Below, in pieces: positions 36,054-49,029 of a stretch of 64,000 nucleotides of DNA. This DNA comes from Ceratothoa steindachneri. Taxonomy: Eukaryota > Arthropoda > Malacostraca > Isopoda > Cymothoidae. Positions within the stretch are counted from its first letter, which is position 1; each line of letters opens with the position of its first letter. Location of the stretch: positions 160,352,348 to 160,416,347 of the forward strand of contig OZ018322.1 of assembly GCA_963969495.1 (NCBI GenBank). Direction: 5' to 3'. A program made the translations under genes and the position numbers. Under the pieces are notes generated by a model. The model was not told the origin of the DNA. It ran no database searches and saw nothing but the letters and a program-made list of their open reading frames with translations.

Positions 36054-36229
36054 AAATTTAAGCAGTGTCAATATCATTTAATACTAAAACTCGTATATAT
36101 TTAACCCATTCATAGGTAAACATAAACTTAAATGATTCAGTGCCTTTTTCCTCCTTAAGTAGGACAAAAGCTTATAATTTGGCTTTAGCGCTGTGTAAAC
36201 AAGCATAGTGGGAAAATTAAATTCCTACA
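36054..36229 (+). repeat. BEL 3' LTR remnant
   Basis: It is the partner of 16692-16866, with the same block order and the same CCTACA end at 36229. Small indels and many substitutions suggest an old insertion. The DNA from about 35580 to 36053 is AT-rich and may hold the rest of the LTR and the end of pol. Confidence 0.75.
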
Positions 36230-39200
36230 TTGTTCTGTTAAAATTTGACATCCGTTTTTGATGTTGTGGAGGCTTTAAAACCTTTGGCAAATGGCACATA
36301 TGGTGTGGAATCAAGTTTTTCCCGACTTAAATCATCTCTGCTAGCACTGATAAAGAAAGCCATCCCTATACAATGATAAAACTACCTCTATGTTTTACGG
36401 TTAGTACCAGACAAACACGGTGAAATGCTACACGAACTCTAAAATTAATTTCAAAGTGTTAACTATTTAAATAATTTTATTTTTCGATATATTTCTTTGG
36501 AATTACATAAATTATATTCACAACAACAATACACTACACTTTGTACATTCCTGATAATTACTTCCATCTGATTGGATTATTTAAAACATTATTCATGTGT
36601 CCGATTTTGGTAAGCATTCTGCTGTTGACTGTATTTTCTGTCGAAATCAGATATCCATGGCTTCTTTCTCTCCTTGAATTCTTTTATCACCTGATCTCTT
36701 CGTCTCTTTCTAACTTTTCTTAATACATTTTAACCTAAATATTCATTGAATTTCCCCCTTGTTCATGCTTTTCTCCAATCCTTCAGTTAAACTCCAATAA
36801 TAGATGCCATGTCTAGGTGCTATAAGGAGTTTTTGCCACTTAACATTTCGATATAAAGCTCTCCCTCCCTTTACACGTTTAATAGTTGCTTAGACATCAT
36901 ATTTTGAAAATTTTAAATTTTCAGCAATTTTTAATGGCGGCAATGCACGCTAACCTAATCTTGTGAGAAAGCTGTTAATGCTTGTGAATGTTATTATTTA
37001 AATCTTAGTATTAACTATCAACATTTGAGAAAGGTCTTGCCGAAGCTAAGTTTAGATTGAAGAAATGGTTCAATTTGATCTGAAAAAAATACTTTCATCC
37101 TCATATATGCTCTGCAATGAGGTTGTGATTCTGAAGGAACCAAGAAAAAATAAGAATAATAATACAAGGAAAATATTTTTCAAAGTATGACCCATTAATT
37201 TCTAAGTAAAGAGTGATTCAAGCACAGGGAAAGGTATCTAGAATATTCAAAGAATAAAATCTCTTTTTATTTTTGTTGATTGCCGTGGCCATAACAGTAA
37301 ACAAATGTAAAAATAATCAGAATAAAAATCCCAATAGACTAGTTAAACTAAATGCGTTTCCCCAACATGGACTGAATGTGAACAACTGCTTAGAAATATA
37401 CCCCTAAGGTATTTTGATTTCATAATTGTGACATTTTGATGTGATTTATTTGTATTAATGATAATTTCAAAATAACCTTTTACACCATTTAGTTATTTTG
37501 ACGAGATTATTTATCTATCCGGAAACTTTTTTTTTGGCATTCGTTTAAATTTTTTAGATATTTTTTCATTTCTTCTCTATTTTTTTCCAATTATATTTGC
37601 TTTAGAATTTTATTCAACTTATTATTATTAATTAGGCACTTCCATAATTAAAATGGAAAAATGGAGTTTTACCAAATTAACTAACTAAAACATTTTTTTA
37701 ATTTTTAAAGAGGTTGTCGTTTCAGCCTGGAAACAGTAGACGATTTTTTCAGACTTTGGCAAAGCAGGTAATTAAACACCTTCAAAGTTTCTCGAAATTT
37801 GTTTTATGCTCGTTAAAAGTCCAAGAAAATTTTGACTGCAAACCCCCCATGTTTTCGCAACACTCAAATGTTGTGCTTGTTACATTTATTTAGTAAGTGA
37901 AAAGATATCTATTAATTAATTGACAGAATTTTTGCTCTAATATTTCACTTTCATTTGTATTGAAACCAATGTAGAAATCAGCTAGGTTAGATCAAGTATT
38001 ATCGAGCCGATAATTTTAAATGGTAATATCAGCATGAATATTTTTAGAAAATAAAAAAGAGAAAATTTTGGATTTCTTAATCCCTTTAGTTTATATAGTA
38101 AGAAAAGACATAGCAGTGTTGAAAATAGAGTTGGGGTAGAATGTATGCTAAGGTTTTAGATTTAAAAACTTCATTACATCATATTTTGATACAGTGTCAT
38201 TTATATCTGCTGCTACAGAGGGTGATAAATCAGTAGTTTATTGACTAAATAATTTTAAAAATAATCCTCATTCAGCATGAAAAAAACCAGTTAACATATC
38301 ATAGAATTGATCAAAAAGAGTGTTTAGAATTTCCTATTTACACCTGTTACCTAATTAATATTATAAATTTCGTTATAATTAGAATATAGATAAATATCTA
38401 TCCCTACTCTTGATGAAGTTTTACATTATCTTAAATGATAATTATATAAGTACGCTGGCACAAACTTAACGTATTAGTTCAAAGGTTAGTAGCTTCTCCC
38501 ACAACTCCTTCTTGTTGGACTAGTATATAGGGCAAACGTTGATTGGTATGACTAACTTACATACTGGCCGTGTAGGTTTTCAAAATTTGGCAACTCTGCT
38601 GGTAGTATTTGACCTAAATCTGCATCAAGCAGTTGTTGCTATATAAATAATGAATATTGTCAATTAGTGCTGCATTCTAAAATATAATTGTTTTAATATG
38701 GACATAATAGATTTTCTAAATTCCTTTTCACTGTTGTGATCCTTTTAGGGGGCAAGAAATTGTTAATTTTATATTTTTAGATACATTCTTTAGATATTAT
38801 GTCAGCTAAAACTAAGGGTTAATCTATATGTTATGAAGTACTTTGGTTTTGGTTTTCTCTCGCAGAAAGACCGTATAATCAATCGCAATCTATGTATCTT
38901 ATATGCAAGAATTCATTTTCAAATGAAGGTATGAAGCCTTCAAAGATACTATGTAGAACATTAAGAAAGAATACGTGCTGACAAAATGAACAAGGCCTTG
39001 TTAATTTTGAGAAATTGGAGAAAAATTTGAACCACCCTAATTCAATTTCATAATTTTTTAAATAGTCACGAAACAAGTGAATGTGAATTGATTGCATCAT
39101 CTGAAAATGCAAAAATAATGGCAATCACTGTATGCTCCTTTACAGTTTCTGAAAATATTATATGGTTTTTTATGAAGTTCTTATGAAAACTACGATGAAT

Positions 39201-39921
39201 AAGGAATCAGATTTAGAAAACCATCATGTTGACATACTAAAAAATAATAAATTCTACCTTCAAAATGACAAACTACAATAAGTGCTTCAAGAGCATTTCT
39301 TAGTGTATACGTCCTTTTCATCGATGATATCTGAGAACTTCCTGAAATATATTGTTTGTAAAACCTTTAGAAACTCATATTTCTTGACTAACTATCTTTT
39401 ACTCCATAAAATCTTGGTCTGACCAAAAACAAGTACCCTTGTAAAATATGGTGCAAGAGATGCTGCTCGGTCCAGGTTTGGTAAGAATAACGGAGTTAGT
39501 GCCAATTATAAAAGATTTGCCTTTCTATTCTTACAGTACATTGTATTCTACACAGCCATCAATTAGTTTCTAAAAATATTAGCAAGGCTCTTCATGAGTA
39601 ATTTATAGTAGTTATTGACCCTGTTAGTAAAATTAAAACTTACAGGAAATTTGACAGATCTTTTTGAAAGTATAGCATTGATACCCAAGAGGATCTAGTA
39701 AGACTAATTCTGTATACGAAAGTCAGCTGAATTTCAAAAAGCAATTGCTTGGCAAGATTTATAAGCCTATTTGATACATTATTAGTTCGTGAAAAATGAA
39801 AAGAAGGAAGATTTGGCACGGGAAATAAGAAATCACAAATGTAGCATCCATTTTTTTTACATGGGATTTGCGAGAAAGTTAATGAAATTGCATTCTAGCA
39901 TTTACAGAAAGATTAAAAGTA
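36230..39921. other. AT-rich intergenic DNA
   Basis: It contains only short ORFs with no family resemblance, and no tandem arrays were noticed. Purine/pyrimidine composition is uniform. Nothing supports a gene here. Confidence 0.6.
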
Positions 39922-41218
39922 CGAGGGGCGGTCAATAAGTTTGGCGAATCGGTAGAGCAAAACAGAGAAAGGGAGATGGATGTTTGTGAGGTTGTTAGGA
40001 CACGTTATGACAAGTCATGAACTGCAGCCGAACGCTCCTGCCTCGTCTATTTAAGAAGAAGTAGCTGATCGCAGATCGTCAGTCACAAATTTTTCAACAA
40101 TGGAGAAGGTTGAGCACCGCGTAATGATCAAATTTTGGACCAAGGGAGGCAAAAATGCAAAAGAGATCCATGAACGCATGGTTGCAGTTTACACCGACAC
40201 CGTCCTTACCTATGCAACAATTGCTCGCTGGAATAAAGAGTTCCGCCATGGTCGTGAGTCCTTTGAAGATGACCCCCTTCCAGGACGCCCGTCAGACGTA
40301 ACCAACGAGGACAATGTGGCCCGTGTGGAGAGGAGGATCCTCAAATTGACGGGTGAAGGTCAAAAAAATCGAGCGAGAACTTGGAATATCACATGGAAGT
40401 GTTATCACATTATCCACGACAATGGCCCTGACCAAAGTCTCGGCCCGTTGGGTCCCTAGAAACCTCACGAAACCTCACGCCCCATGATCGACTTCAACGT
40501 CGTCAAAGTTCGGAGGGGCTGCTGCTCCTGTATAACCAAGCCCCGGCGGGATTTGACTCACGCATAGTGACGGGTGATTAAACGTTGGTCCATCACTGGG
40601 ATCCCAAGACCATGCTAGAAAGCATGGCCTGGAAGCACAGGGGGTCTCCAAGTCCCATCAAGTTCCGGACTGAACCCTCAGCCTGGAAGATCATGGCCAC
40701 CATCTTCTGGGATTCTGAGGAAGTGTTGATGGGGGAATATGCGCCTCGTGGGAGGATCATCACTGGCCAATATTACGCCGAGAACTGACTTGGTTGAAGA
40801 AGTGCATACGTCAAAAGCGGTGCGGCAAGTTAACATGCGGTGTCCTGCTCCTCCACGACAATGCCCCTTTCCACACGGCCAGAGTTTCACAAGCTTTCCT
40901 GCGCGAGGGCGGATTCGAGGATCTGAACCATCCCCAATACAGTCCAGATCTGGCCCCGAGCAACTATTTTTATTCCGCCAGCTCACGGGTAAACTGCGTA
41001 GACACCGGTTTGGGGACGATGAAGATGTCCAGCTCGCCGTCCAGGAGTGTATTGAACAGCAGTCGGCAGATTTCTGGTTGTTGGGAATTCGAAACCTCAC
41101 GGAGAAGTCGCGCAAGTGCATTGAAGTCGAGGGTAGTTATATTGAAAAATAACAAAACACTTTTCCTCATATCTCGTTTCCTTATATCCGAATTTCAAAA
41201 CTTATTCACCGCCCCTCG
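39922..41218 (+). mobile_element. mariner (Tc1/mariner) transposon with TIRs and TA flanks
   Basis: The 1297-bp element has terminal inverted repeats of about 24 bp: CGAGGGGCGGTCAATAAGTT at 39922 and, inward from 41218, CGAGGGGCGGTGAATAAGTT. It is flanked by TA on both sides (39920-39921 and 41219-41220), the invariant mariner target duplication. The length is the normal 1.3 kb of mariners. The plus-strand transposase is frameshifted. TIR identity is high, so the copy is moderately young. Confidence 0.96.
40100..41152 (+). pseudogene. mariner transposase (D34D) pseudogene
   Basis: The N-terminal HTH region at 40100-40459 contains MEKVEHRVMIKFWTKGGKNAKEIHERM, YATIARWNKEFRHGRESFEDDPLPGRPSDVTNEDNVARVERRI, matching mariner HTH_48 plus the GRPS hinge. 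A frameshift near 40430 leads to VTGD (first Asp at 40576-40578) with a stop at 40579-40581, then VHHWDPKTMLESMAWKHRGSPSPIKFRTEPSAWKIMATIFWDSE. A second shift near 40790 leads to GVLLLHDNAPFHTARVSQ (second Asp at 40857-40859) and YSPDLAPSNYF. The third catalytic Asp, expected 34 residues on in APSDY, is AAC (Asn) at 40962-40964. Two frameshifts, a stop and a lost catalytic residue make it inactive. Confidence 0.95.
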
Positions 41219-43204
41219 TAGAACTAAGTATCTGAATATCAGATTTATTTACATTTAAGTTCAGCCATGAAGGAGCGCCTTTCCTTTGTGTTGTAAATGC
41301 TAGTACAAAATTTTAAAGAGCTGTATCGAACATGCGGTCGTAAATGTCCAAACACCGTCATGCTTTCCAATATCGTATTTATTTAAATGCATATTTAGTG
41401 AATGAGATATCCTGCATTAAAATGTGAAAAAAAGAAAGAAGTATAAATGATATTTGACTGCGAGTAGCCACAAGACCTAAAACTGTACAATTTAACTCAA
41501 GATAATAGAAACCTAGCATCTAAGCACTAACCACATTAAGATTAAATAAACAACGTAAGTAAATTATACTTTGGATAATTTAATAATTTAAAAAAAATTA
41601 CTTTGTAATCAAGTTTTCAGCTTAATTATGCTTACATTTTGTTAGCGCTGAGGGAACTTTCCCTTACCCAAAACCACCTAGCTTAAAACCCTTTCTTAAA
41701 ATATACAATATTTGCAAGTGAGTACAGTATCCTGCCATTGTTTAAAAAATATAAAAAGAGTAATAGTAAGAAAAAGGTTGAGAAACCCTGGTGTAAAACC
41801 ACATTCACTACGTAAGATGCTCCACTGTAATGAAATAGAGTTTATCTTGCGTCATTTAGTCTAGCTTTTTCTATATTAAGCGCAGCACTCTCAGGTCAGT
41901 CTTTCTTATTACATTACCATTTTTATTATACCTTCCGTGTATCTGAAAATTTCGTTGCTTAATGGCAGAGACAATGCTAGGGATTTTCTTTTTTTTGTTT
42001 TTAGCTTGCTGGAAACTAAACGGCTTTTCCTCTTTTTTTTCTCGATACGAGATCCCCCCATATGCCAGCGCTACCAATGAATTAAGGGCAATATTGAATA
42101 TTACAAGAGAAGTAAATAAATCTAGATGACTGCACCGTATCGTAACTCGTGTCGATTTATTCCCCTCAAGTTTATTAAAAAAACTTAAATAGCTTTTAAT
42201 GACACTTAAGTTTGTATTTTTTAGTGTTTATACCACCCTTAGGAACTTGTTTTAAAGCTTTAACATCTTTTAGTAAATGTATTCATGTTTCACGATATTT
42301 AATAAAAAGTTTCGTCCATTTTAACTTAATTCTCAACCGTTGGTTTGGTATTCCATCCTTTCTATTATCTACCTGTCTATTCTTACATGGTTACTATAGC
42401 TCCTTGTTTCTCCATGGTTATACTCGTATATTAGAGAAATTACGTGGTAAAAATTTTATTACATATTGGTTTGACCTTAATTATTAAGAAAATTAGTGAA
42501 AATGTGATCTCTGACCTACAACAATGTTCTATTTGCAGGAGTTTAAATTTAGAATGGTGTTTAGAAGGCGGGATCGTTTAAATGATTAACTGGCATTGTA
42601 ACATTATTCCTTAACTCTTTTTTTAGCATGCCCAAATGCCTGCATGGCTTCCACACAGCGGTTTCTTAGCGAAAGAAGTATATCATCTTTATTTGTATAA
42701 GAGCACCGGAGCCAGACCTCAATTCAATCGAGTTTCCAACCTTCATTTAATCATTTGTCAAAAAATCCAACTTATTTATTTATTTCCTACGTTAGTTTAT
42801 TCTTCCTAAAGGTCATTTCTTTGGCTGCATCTCTCTTAACCGAGTCCAAAGGTCAACCCTTCTGATAAACAATAAATTAATACAATATTATGCATTTCAA
42901 GTGTTTCTTTCAATCTACCAATATAGCACCATAAAGGCATCCCTTTTAGTGGCAAAAGCTACTTAATTACTACGCATTGCTTATTTTATATTTCCTATAT
43001 AATTTTTTCTTAAACTAAACCGCTCAGCACTTTAGAACAACTCTTGAACGCTACATTTAAAGATTACATCCACTTCTGGCTTTTTCTTAGTTCCAGTATT
43101 CCTCAGGAGCGAGGACGATCTTGGTCCTTTTGGAGCCACCAAGATAGAGGGATTTCTCTGACAATAGTTAGTTAAACTAACTTCTTAAATCACGTTAACT
43201 TAAA
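41219..43204. other. AT-rich intergenic DNA
   Basis: No gene or element was recognised. Several short plus and minus ORFs (for example 42212-42487) have low complexity and no recognisable domain. Confidence 0.55.
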
Positions 43205-43660
43205 GTTCGGTGTGACCACCAGGAACTAGCTCCTAATTAGCTTCTTCTTAGTCTCTTTGTTGGTAGCCCCGGCCTCTTGCCGGGGACTTCGTCTCGCCTC
43301 AATGACTCACACATTATACCATGTATATCCAAAGATATTTGCTTTTATACTTTGCCACCCTACTAGGGTAGGGGCAGGAGGCGTGCGGGGATGCGGTGAC
43401 AGGCCGCATGAAGTCTCCTCCTCCAACGGTGTTTCTCAGAGCGTCCCTCGGCTGGCCCTGAGGGACCTTCTTGCTTTAGGGCGATGCTCATCTAATTTCA
43501 CCTATGCGGTGAAATTGAATATCATCTCTTAACGAAAATATTGCTGTCTTAACCGATGTTAGGGTCTTGGGGCCAACCTGAGCTGATTAACGCATTATGT
43601 GGTCTTAGCCGCCCGTTCAGCTTTTAATCGAGACGAGGGGAGAGGAGGGAGGAAGTTAAG
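43205..43660. other. GC-rich patch of unknown nature
   Basis: A block distinctly richer in G+C than its flanks contains inverted short words (CCCCGGCCTCTTGCCGGGG at 43268-43286, a perfect hairpin) and CACCTATGCGGTG. A 91-codon ORF (43257-43532) crosses it but matches nothing recognised. It could be the end of an uncharacterised repeat. Confidence 0.4.
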
Positions 43661-46600
43661 TGTGCGGGCTACGCTGTTTTCACTGACAAGACGTTGTGGT
43701 TAACTACCAGCGGCTCAATTTTGAGAGGAAGGATAATCTATTCCCTCACATACGAATTAGATTCTTTAAGAAAAATTTTGCTTTAATTCTTAACTGATTC
43801 TTCCAAGGAAATTTTGTTTTAATTAAAAACTGATTATCACTAAATTTATGTTGCAACCGTTCGCACGCTCTTGCACCTTGTTAGTATCTCTCAGCGGGGA
43901 AAAGGCCGACTGATCAAACACAAGAGTTACCAGCCACTTTGAAGTTTTGTCACGCAAGAATAGTTCTCTCTTCTTGTATTTAGAGGTCTAGCTTAGGCAC
44001 AAGTGGTCTCTGCTTAAAAGGATGGGGGCGGGGCTCAAGGTGAACCTTAGGGTTTCTTCCATCACAAGAATTAAACGCTTTCTAGGATGTAAGAGAGAAA
44101 TGCTAAACTCTTTTCTATAGGAATTTATGTGGCTTGAAAGACATAAACACCATGTTTTCAATTATTTTTGCGTACGATTGCCAGCCAATACCGTTGTAAT
44201 TGAGTTATTAAAATTTAATTTATAAAGTTCTACAAAGTTCACAATTTTTAATTGTTTTAAAATAAACTCTAAAAAATGTGTTCATAAATAAATTTTTTAA
44301 CAGTTATTATTTTTTATTTTATCCTTGTAACTTTGGAAGGTATGATCTTTACCTAGTAAAATGGGAGGGACTATCTTTACTTGATCCAAAAGCTTGTGCC
44401 ACCTATACGAAACGAATTGTGAGTTTGAATTGGTCCCGTGTTTTGGTTCCGAGATAATTTGGGCTAGTTTTCTAGTTGAATAAAACTTATGCCTAATTTT
44501 GCAGTAGTTCAAGTGAAGCAAACTATCCCAACCTTAAAGGAAAGCGGTGTCCTCTTGGAGACAGCATTTTACCTTCCCTTCTCCTTACGATATGAGGTTC
44601 AGGAGATTAGTTGTTTGCTTTCAGTTAAACCCTTTTAAACACCTCATGCAGTTTTATGCGGATTGCTGAGGATACGATATCTGGCGAACGAACTCGTTAT
44701 AATTCCATGCAGAAGCATCAGTTTAATCCAAGATTTCTCTAATTTTGGGAGCCTGAGGGAGGCACTGTTGCTTCCGACATTTCACTTATTAAGACAACCA
44801 ATAGGCACGAGTTGTTGAAAACTACTGCAGCACGGGTAGGTTTGCTCTCTATAAACCTGCAACGAGAGAATTCAAGATATGTTGGAAGGGTGAAGATCCT
44901 TTAAAACTAAATTGAGATACAGAAGGAAGGGGTCAGTATTTCCTATCACTTCAATCAGACTTCCAAACACTAGATTATACACATTTGTTTCAACGAAACT
45001 TTACTTCGGAAGTTAATCAAATAAGGCCCCATCTAACATAAACAATGTTTCAAAGAAATACGAAGACGTGTGCAATGTCAAATTGCATGGAAACTACACA
45101 AATAAGTAACTTAAGCTATGGTTTAAATTTATCGACAGCTTCCCCCTAAAGTTTTTTCGTAAAATTGTATCCCTCACAGAGTAAACTTATAACACACCCA
45201 ATCAAACTTTAAAACAAGTAATTGCTTCACTTTAACCTGAAAATGGTGGGTGAAGTGGTTATTCCTTGCTAGTCTGAAAAATCACGACCTGATCAAGTTC
45301 AATATTCTTTGTTCCTCTCAAATTTTTCCCTTCGCCTTCGATTATAATATGAAAAAAAGGAGAAATTGTCAAACTCAAACTTCTGTTATTACTTATAAGG
45401 TTGATTCAAGTAAAGTTTTCAGAAATTTAAAAAAAGTGCAGATTTAAGTTTTTTAAGCTTCAAACTTTTGCCTTAATTAATTATCGATTAAAATTTCTCA
45501 AAACCCCCAAAAGTCATTTTAACTTTTTATAAGCTTCAAATCAATTGAAGACTCTTGACCGTTGTATTTCTCCCTTTCTCCTTTCCTCTATCTGGCCTTA
45601 TTTCTACGGTCTACCAATTTTTGTAATTCTATTTCTTCACATGTCTTAATATCCATTTTCCCTGTACTTATATGTTGTGGGTGCGATAAGCCTCTTCGGA
45701 AGTGGAATGAATACAAAGAGGGATTGTCACCGAGTTTTGGTACCCCTCTTACTATAGCCAAATGGGTTTCTTAATTCGGCCTGGCAGATAGATGCGTGAT
45801 TGCTTCTACTGTGAATGCCTTGAGTTCACAAGGCACTGACTCCAAAAGTTCGAAAGTTCTTTTCTTGCTTGTTTGTTTGATTGGTAAATAGTGGTCGGAG
45901 ATTTCCTCAAAAGTAAAAAGAATCATAGAGTGGCTTGAATATTTTTCATTCGTACGGAATTTTGGAATCCCTTCAGCTGTCTTTTCTTGATAAAATAATT
46001 GATCCTTAAACGCAGTCCATCTTCCTTTTTAGATCATCGGCCCACCCCGAGGAATGCACTAATTTAATATCAACTTATACTTAGTTTATATATTTGATTA
46101 GTTCACATAACAGTAAATTTATTCTCTCAATCTACATTATGATATTTTACCAATTCTCACACAACTATCACGTCAAACAATTGTTATATAATAATACAAG
46201 GAATTTATTAATTTTAATTGGTACCAGGACGAAAGAATGACTTACTTCTTAGGCATTGTATTGTTGCCACTTGTAACCGTTTCTCCTATTTCATCGTCCC
46301 CAAACATATCTAGTTGGTCAATTAAACTATGTATATTAAATATATTGAAGAATTAAGGTTTAAATTATTATCTATAGAACTTTACACCGACTTTATATTT
46401 ACTTACCTCAAATTAATAAATTTGTTGTTATAAATTTGTTTAAAGTTTCTACATATACCGGTAATAGAAGTAAATATTATTTAGTTAATGGTAAAAATAA
46501 GCAAGTGATTGAGAGAATGATAATAATTTTGAGAAATATAACTAGGCTGTTTAATTTTGTAAGAGTAGTCCCGTTACAGCATTTATCATTTTTATTCCCT

Positions 46601-47430
46601 TTACAAGGAATGTCATTTTGGTTTACCCTGAACCCATTATGAGATTTTATAGGACTCTGAACTGGTCATTTCTGCGATTTATTCTGATATCTCATTCAAT
46701 CTTACAATGAGAGCACCACATAACACCTTCCCTTGAGAAAACGGGAGTTTTCAAACAAGATTATGTATGTATTTAGAAATAATTCCTTCGGTACTCACGG
46801 TACTCAAAAGTTATGCAGAGTGTTCGAACGCAGGAGCTGCCACTCTTAAATGCGAAAAAAATTCTTTCTTTGTGTTTGCGCGCCACAACTTTATTATTAT
46901 TACTTTATTTTGCCATATTTCACTTTTCATTAGTGGGTGCAGCATAAAATTTAATTCTTAAGCGCTCCTAAGGTCTTTGTATCATTTTATATATTTTTCT
47001 AGGCATACAGTTTTGTGCGTTTGCACCACATTATATTTACTTCATTTCATTTTCGTTTTTCTTGACTGAAAAACAGAAATTTCAGAGGGATCAACAATCT
47101 TGAGACACATTATTTAACTTATGTTATGTTAAACGTTTAATACCATTGAATAGATCGTTTTGCATGTAGTTGCTGCAGTTCCTCATCATGAACACAACCT
47201 CTTTTTTGGTACATTTCTTTGTGTATGCACCTCACCACTTTTCTTAAAATAAACGAACTTAGGATTACGAAGTTAACTTTAAATTAATAACTACACGAAT
47301 TTTATACACTTAATTTGTTCTTACAAAATTACTATTATTATTATCATCACCGGACAGGGGATTTATGAGTTTTCATTTTTAAAACTGAATAAGGACTGAA
47401 TTTACAATATGAAACTTATTTACACTGAGA
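43661..47430. other. AT-rich DNA with diverged repeat segments
   Basis: There is no coding sequence. The part 44985-45700 appears related to sequence flanking the third LINE (see the repeat entries). The rest shows nothing. Confidence 0.5.
44985..45700 (+). repeat. diverged repeat, copy A
   Basis: By eye it aligns in order with 48690-48722 joined to 53179-53910. Shared blocks include GAAACTTT.CTT.GGAAGT, GAAGACGTG.GCAATGT, ATAAGTAACTTA-like, TTCGATTATAATATGA and ATATCCATTTTC. Identity is low, with many gaps. It is an unknown repeat family. Confidence 0.45.
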
Positions 47431-48709
47431 TTTTTTTCAATACACTATAATTGTTATTAATAATTTTTAAAAACTTGGCTCGAACGAATGGCGTTAGTTT
47501 GTCTATCGTTTGCCCTTGGTCCAGTGTTGTTCATTTCAGCTGCTATGATGGGGGGGGGGCGCTATGTTTTGCCGGGTTAGGTATCAACCCACGTTCGCTT
47601 GTAGGGGTTCATCATAGTCAATCCAGCTTACCTGAAGTAGTCCGGTTAGTAGAAATGAGCTCGACTCTTATGGAGCTCTATGATTTTGTTGCAGAGAAGA
47701 AAAGCTATGCGAAGATGTGATCGTAGGTGGAATACAATCCACCGTCTTGGGCGGCAAAACAGCCAAAATACACGGCTGCTTAGGTAAAAACGAGAGGCTT
47801 GATGTTGGTGGATTTGCTCCACCGTCTCGGGCGGTGAAGCAGCAAAAATTCACGATTTGGGGGCATCCTGCAACAGCTACTTCGATGAAGTGGTGTAACT
47901 CGATGCACCATAGCGGTTGAAAAGGCAGCAAAAATCCTCGTTTTTTGGCAATCCCATAATGGCTAATTCGTTTAAGAGGGGAAGACGATGGCGATGGAAT
48001 TCGCAGATTTTCTTTGATGTTGGTAAAGCGACCAGACTTTTGCTTTCTCTGCGAATAAATTTTCTTCCCTACTGGTTATGGATGTGTGTACCCCCTTGGG
48101 AGAGGTACACTGCATAACTGGTGTTTCATTCAATCTTGCAATGTGAGCACTACATAATAAACTTTGATTAGCGTTGAGAATTTCATTGTTGAAATACAAT
48201 ACTTAAATCGTCATAAAGCTCAACTCTTTCTCGTTTTGTGCTGATGCTTGTGAATTTTTGAAGATGTTGCGCTTCAGCAGGTTTACCTTGGTTTGATAGG
48301 TTATTTGAAACACATTTTAGAACCGTGGGATCATGAGAGAATGCCACTCGATCTTGGTCCCTCCTTCTGGTGTGGATGCGTGAGCAGCTTTTATATCAAT
48401 TACAAATTATAAAAAATCAAAGTGCAAAGAGTTACCAATATAATTAAAGATTCGTGTCCTCTTCTAAGTTTACAGCTCAAATCTTTTATGCGGATTCTGA
48501 AGAAATTGTTCCAGGCATGGAAAAATATTTTGATGCTTCTATTTACTTTAAAATCTCACCTCACTTTTTCAATTAAAGTATATCATCTTAAATATAATAT
48601 TAATAAGGGATAGTGATTTATCGACAAGTTAATTTAGGATATTCACTGCATTAAATCATTTTTTAGATACTTTATTGTACTCTAAAAAAATATATTACAC
48701 ACGAGGAAA
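47431..48709. other. mixed DNA with an 84-bp tandem repeat
   Basis: The first part (47500-47700) is moderately GC-rich, with a G10 run near 47549-47558. The tandem repeat follows. The remainder to 48709 is AT-rich with no feature. ORFs of 60-89 codons here are unsupported. Confidence 0.5.
47718..47960 (+). repeat. three-unit ~84-bp tandem repeat
   Basis: Units start at 47718, 47800 and 47886. Each begins TGA..GT(A)GGTG and carries a CCACCGTCT(T/C)GGGCGG core and a CAGC(C/A)AAAAT word followed by CACG or CTCG. The third unit is more diverged. A 67-codon frame crosses units 1 and 2 but is just repeat translation. Confidence 0.75.
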
Positions 48710-49029
48710 CTTTGCTTTGGGATTTTATTTTTATTTTCATCGTGGTACCCCATCCGGGGACTGCCTACTTGGGCATGCATCGCCGTACATAAGAACCTAT
48801 TACTAGTTCATATTAAAACAAAATAACAATATCTAAATAACACATAACAACGAAAAAAGGTAAAAGGCTAAAAAAACAACAGCATCGAGAAAAAGCAAAA
48901 AGGCAAGAAGGAAACGTGCTCCAGCGTTAGGAGAAGTCTCGCTTTCCCCCGGCGCAGGATCATACGACCTACACAAAAAAACACAAAAAATTCAAGTAAA
49001 ATAGAGGATGCCAACCTCCTTCAAACACT

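Larger units (their letters stand above)
16692..36229 (+). mobile_element. BEL/Pao LTR retrotransposon, split by nested LINEs
   Basis: Two related non-coding segments bound it: 16692-16866 and 36054-36229. They share blocks such as TTTAAGCAGT, TTAACCCATTCATAGGTAAA, TTTTTCCTCCTTAAG and CTTATAATTTGGCTTT, and both end in CCTACA. They are LTR remnants. A primer-binding-site-like TGGTGCCCAGACCCG follows the left one directly. Inside on the plus strand are gag (about 17270-17890) and, after the inserted LINEs, protease, RT, RNase H and integrase (31367-35160). Domain wording is BEL/Pao throughout. The outer ends of the LTRs cannot be fixed because their 5' parts have diverged. Confidence 0.85.

Noticed and set aside
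38879..39124. 81-codon minus-strand ORF
   Set aside because: Isolated, AT-rich and without any family resemblance; the length is expected by chance over this much sequence.
40739..41152. 137-codon plus-strand ORF and its minus-strand partner 40678-41121
   Set aside because: Other-frame shadows of the mariner transposase core, whose catalytic segments are in a different frame.
43257..43532. 91-codon ORF in the GC-rich patch as a gene
   Set aside because: No recognisable domain or conserved frame; composition alone explains the open frame.
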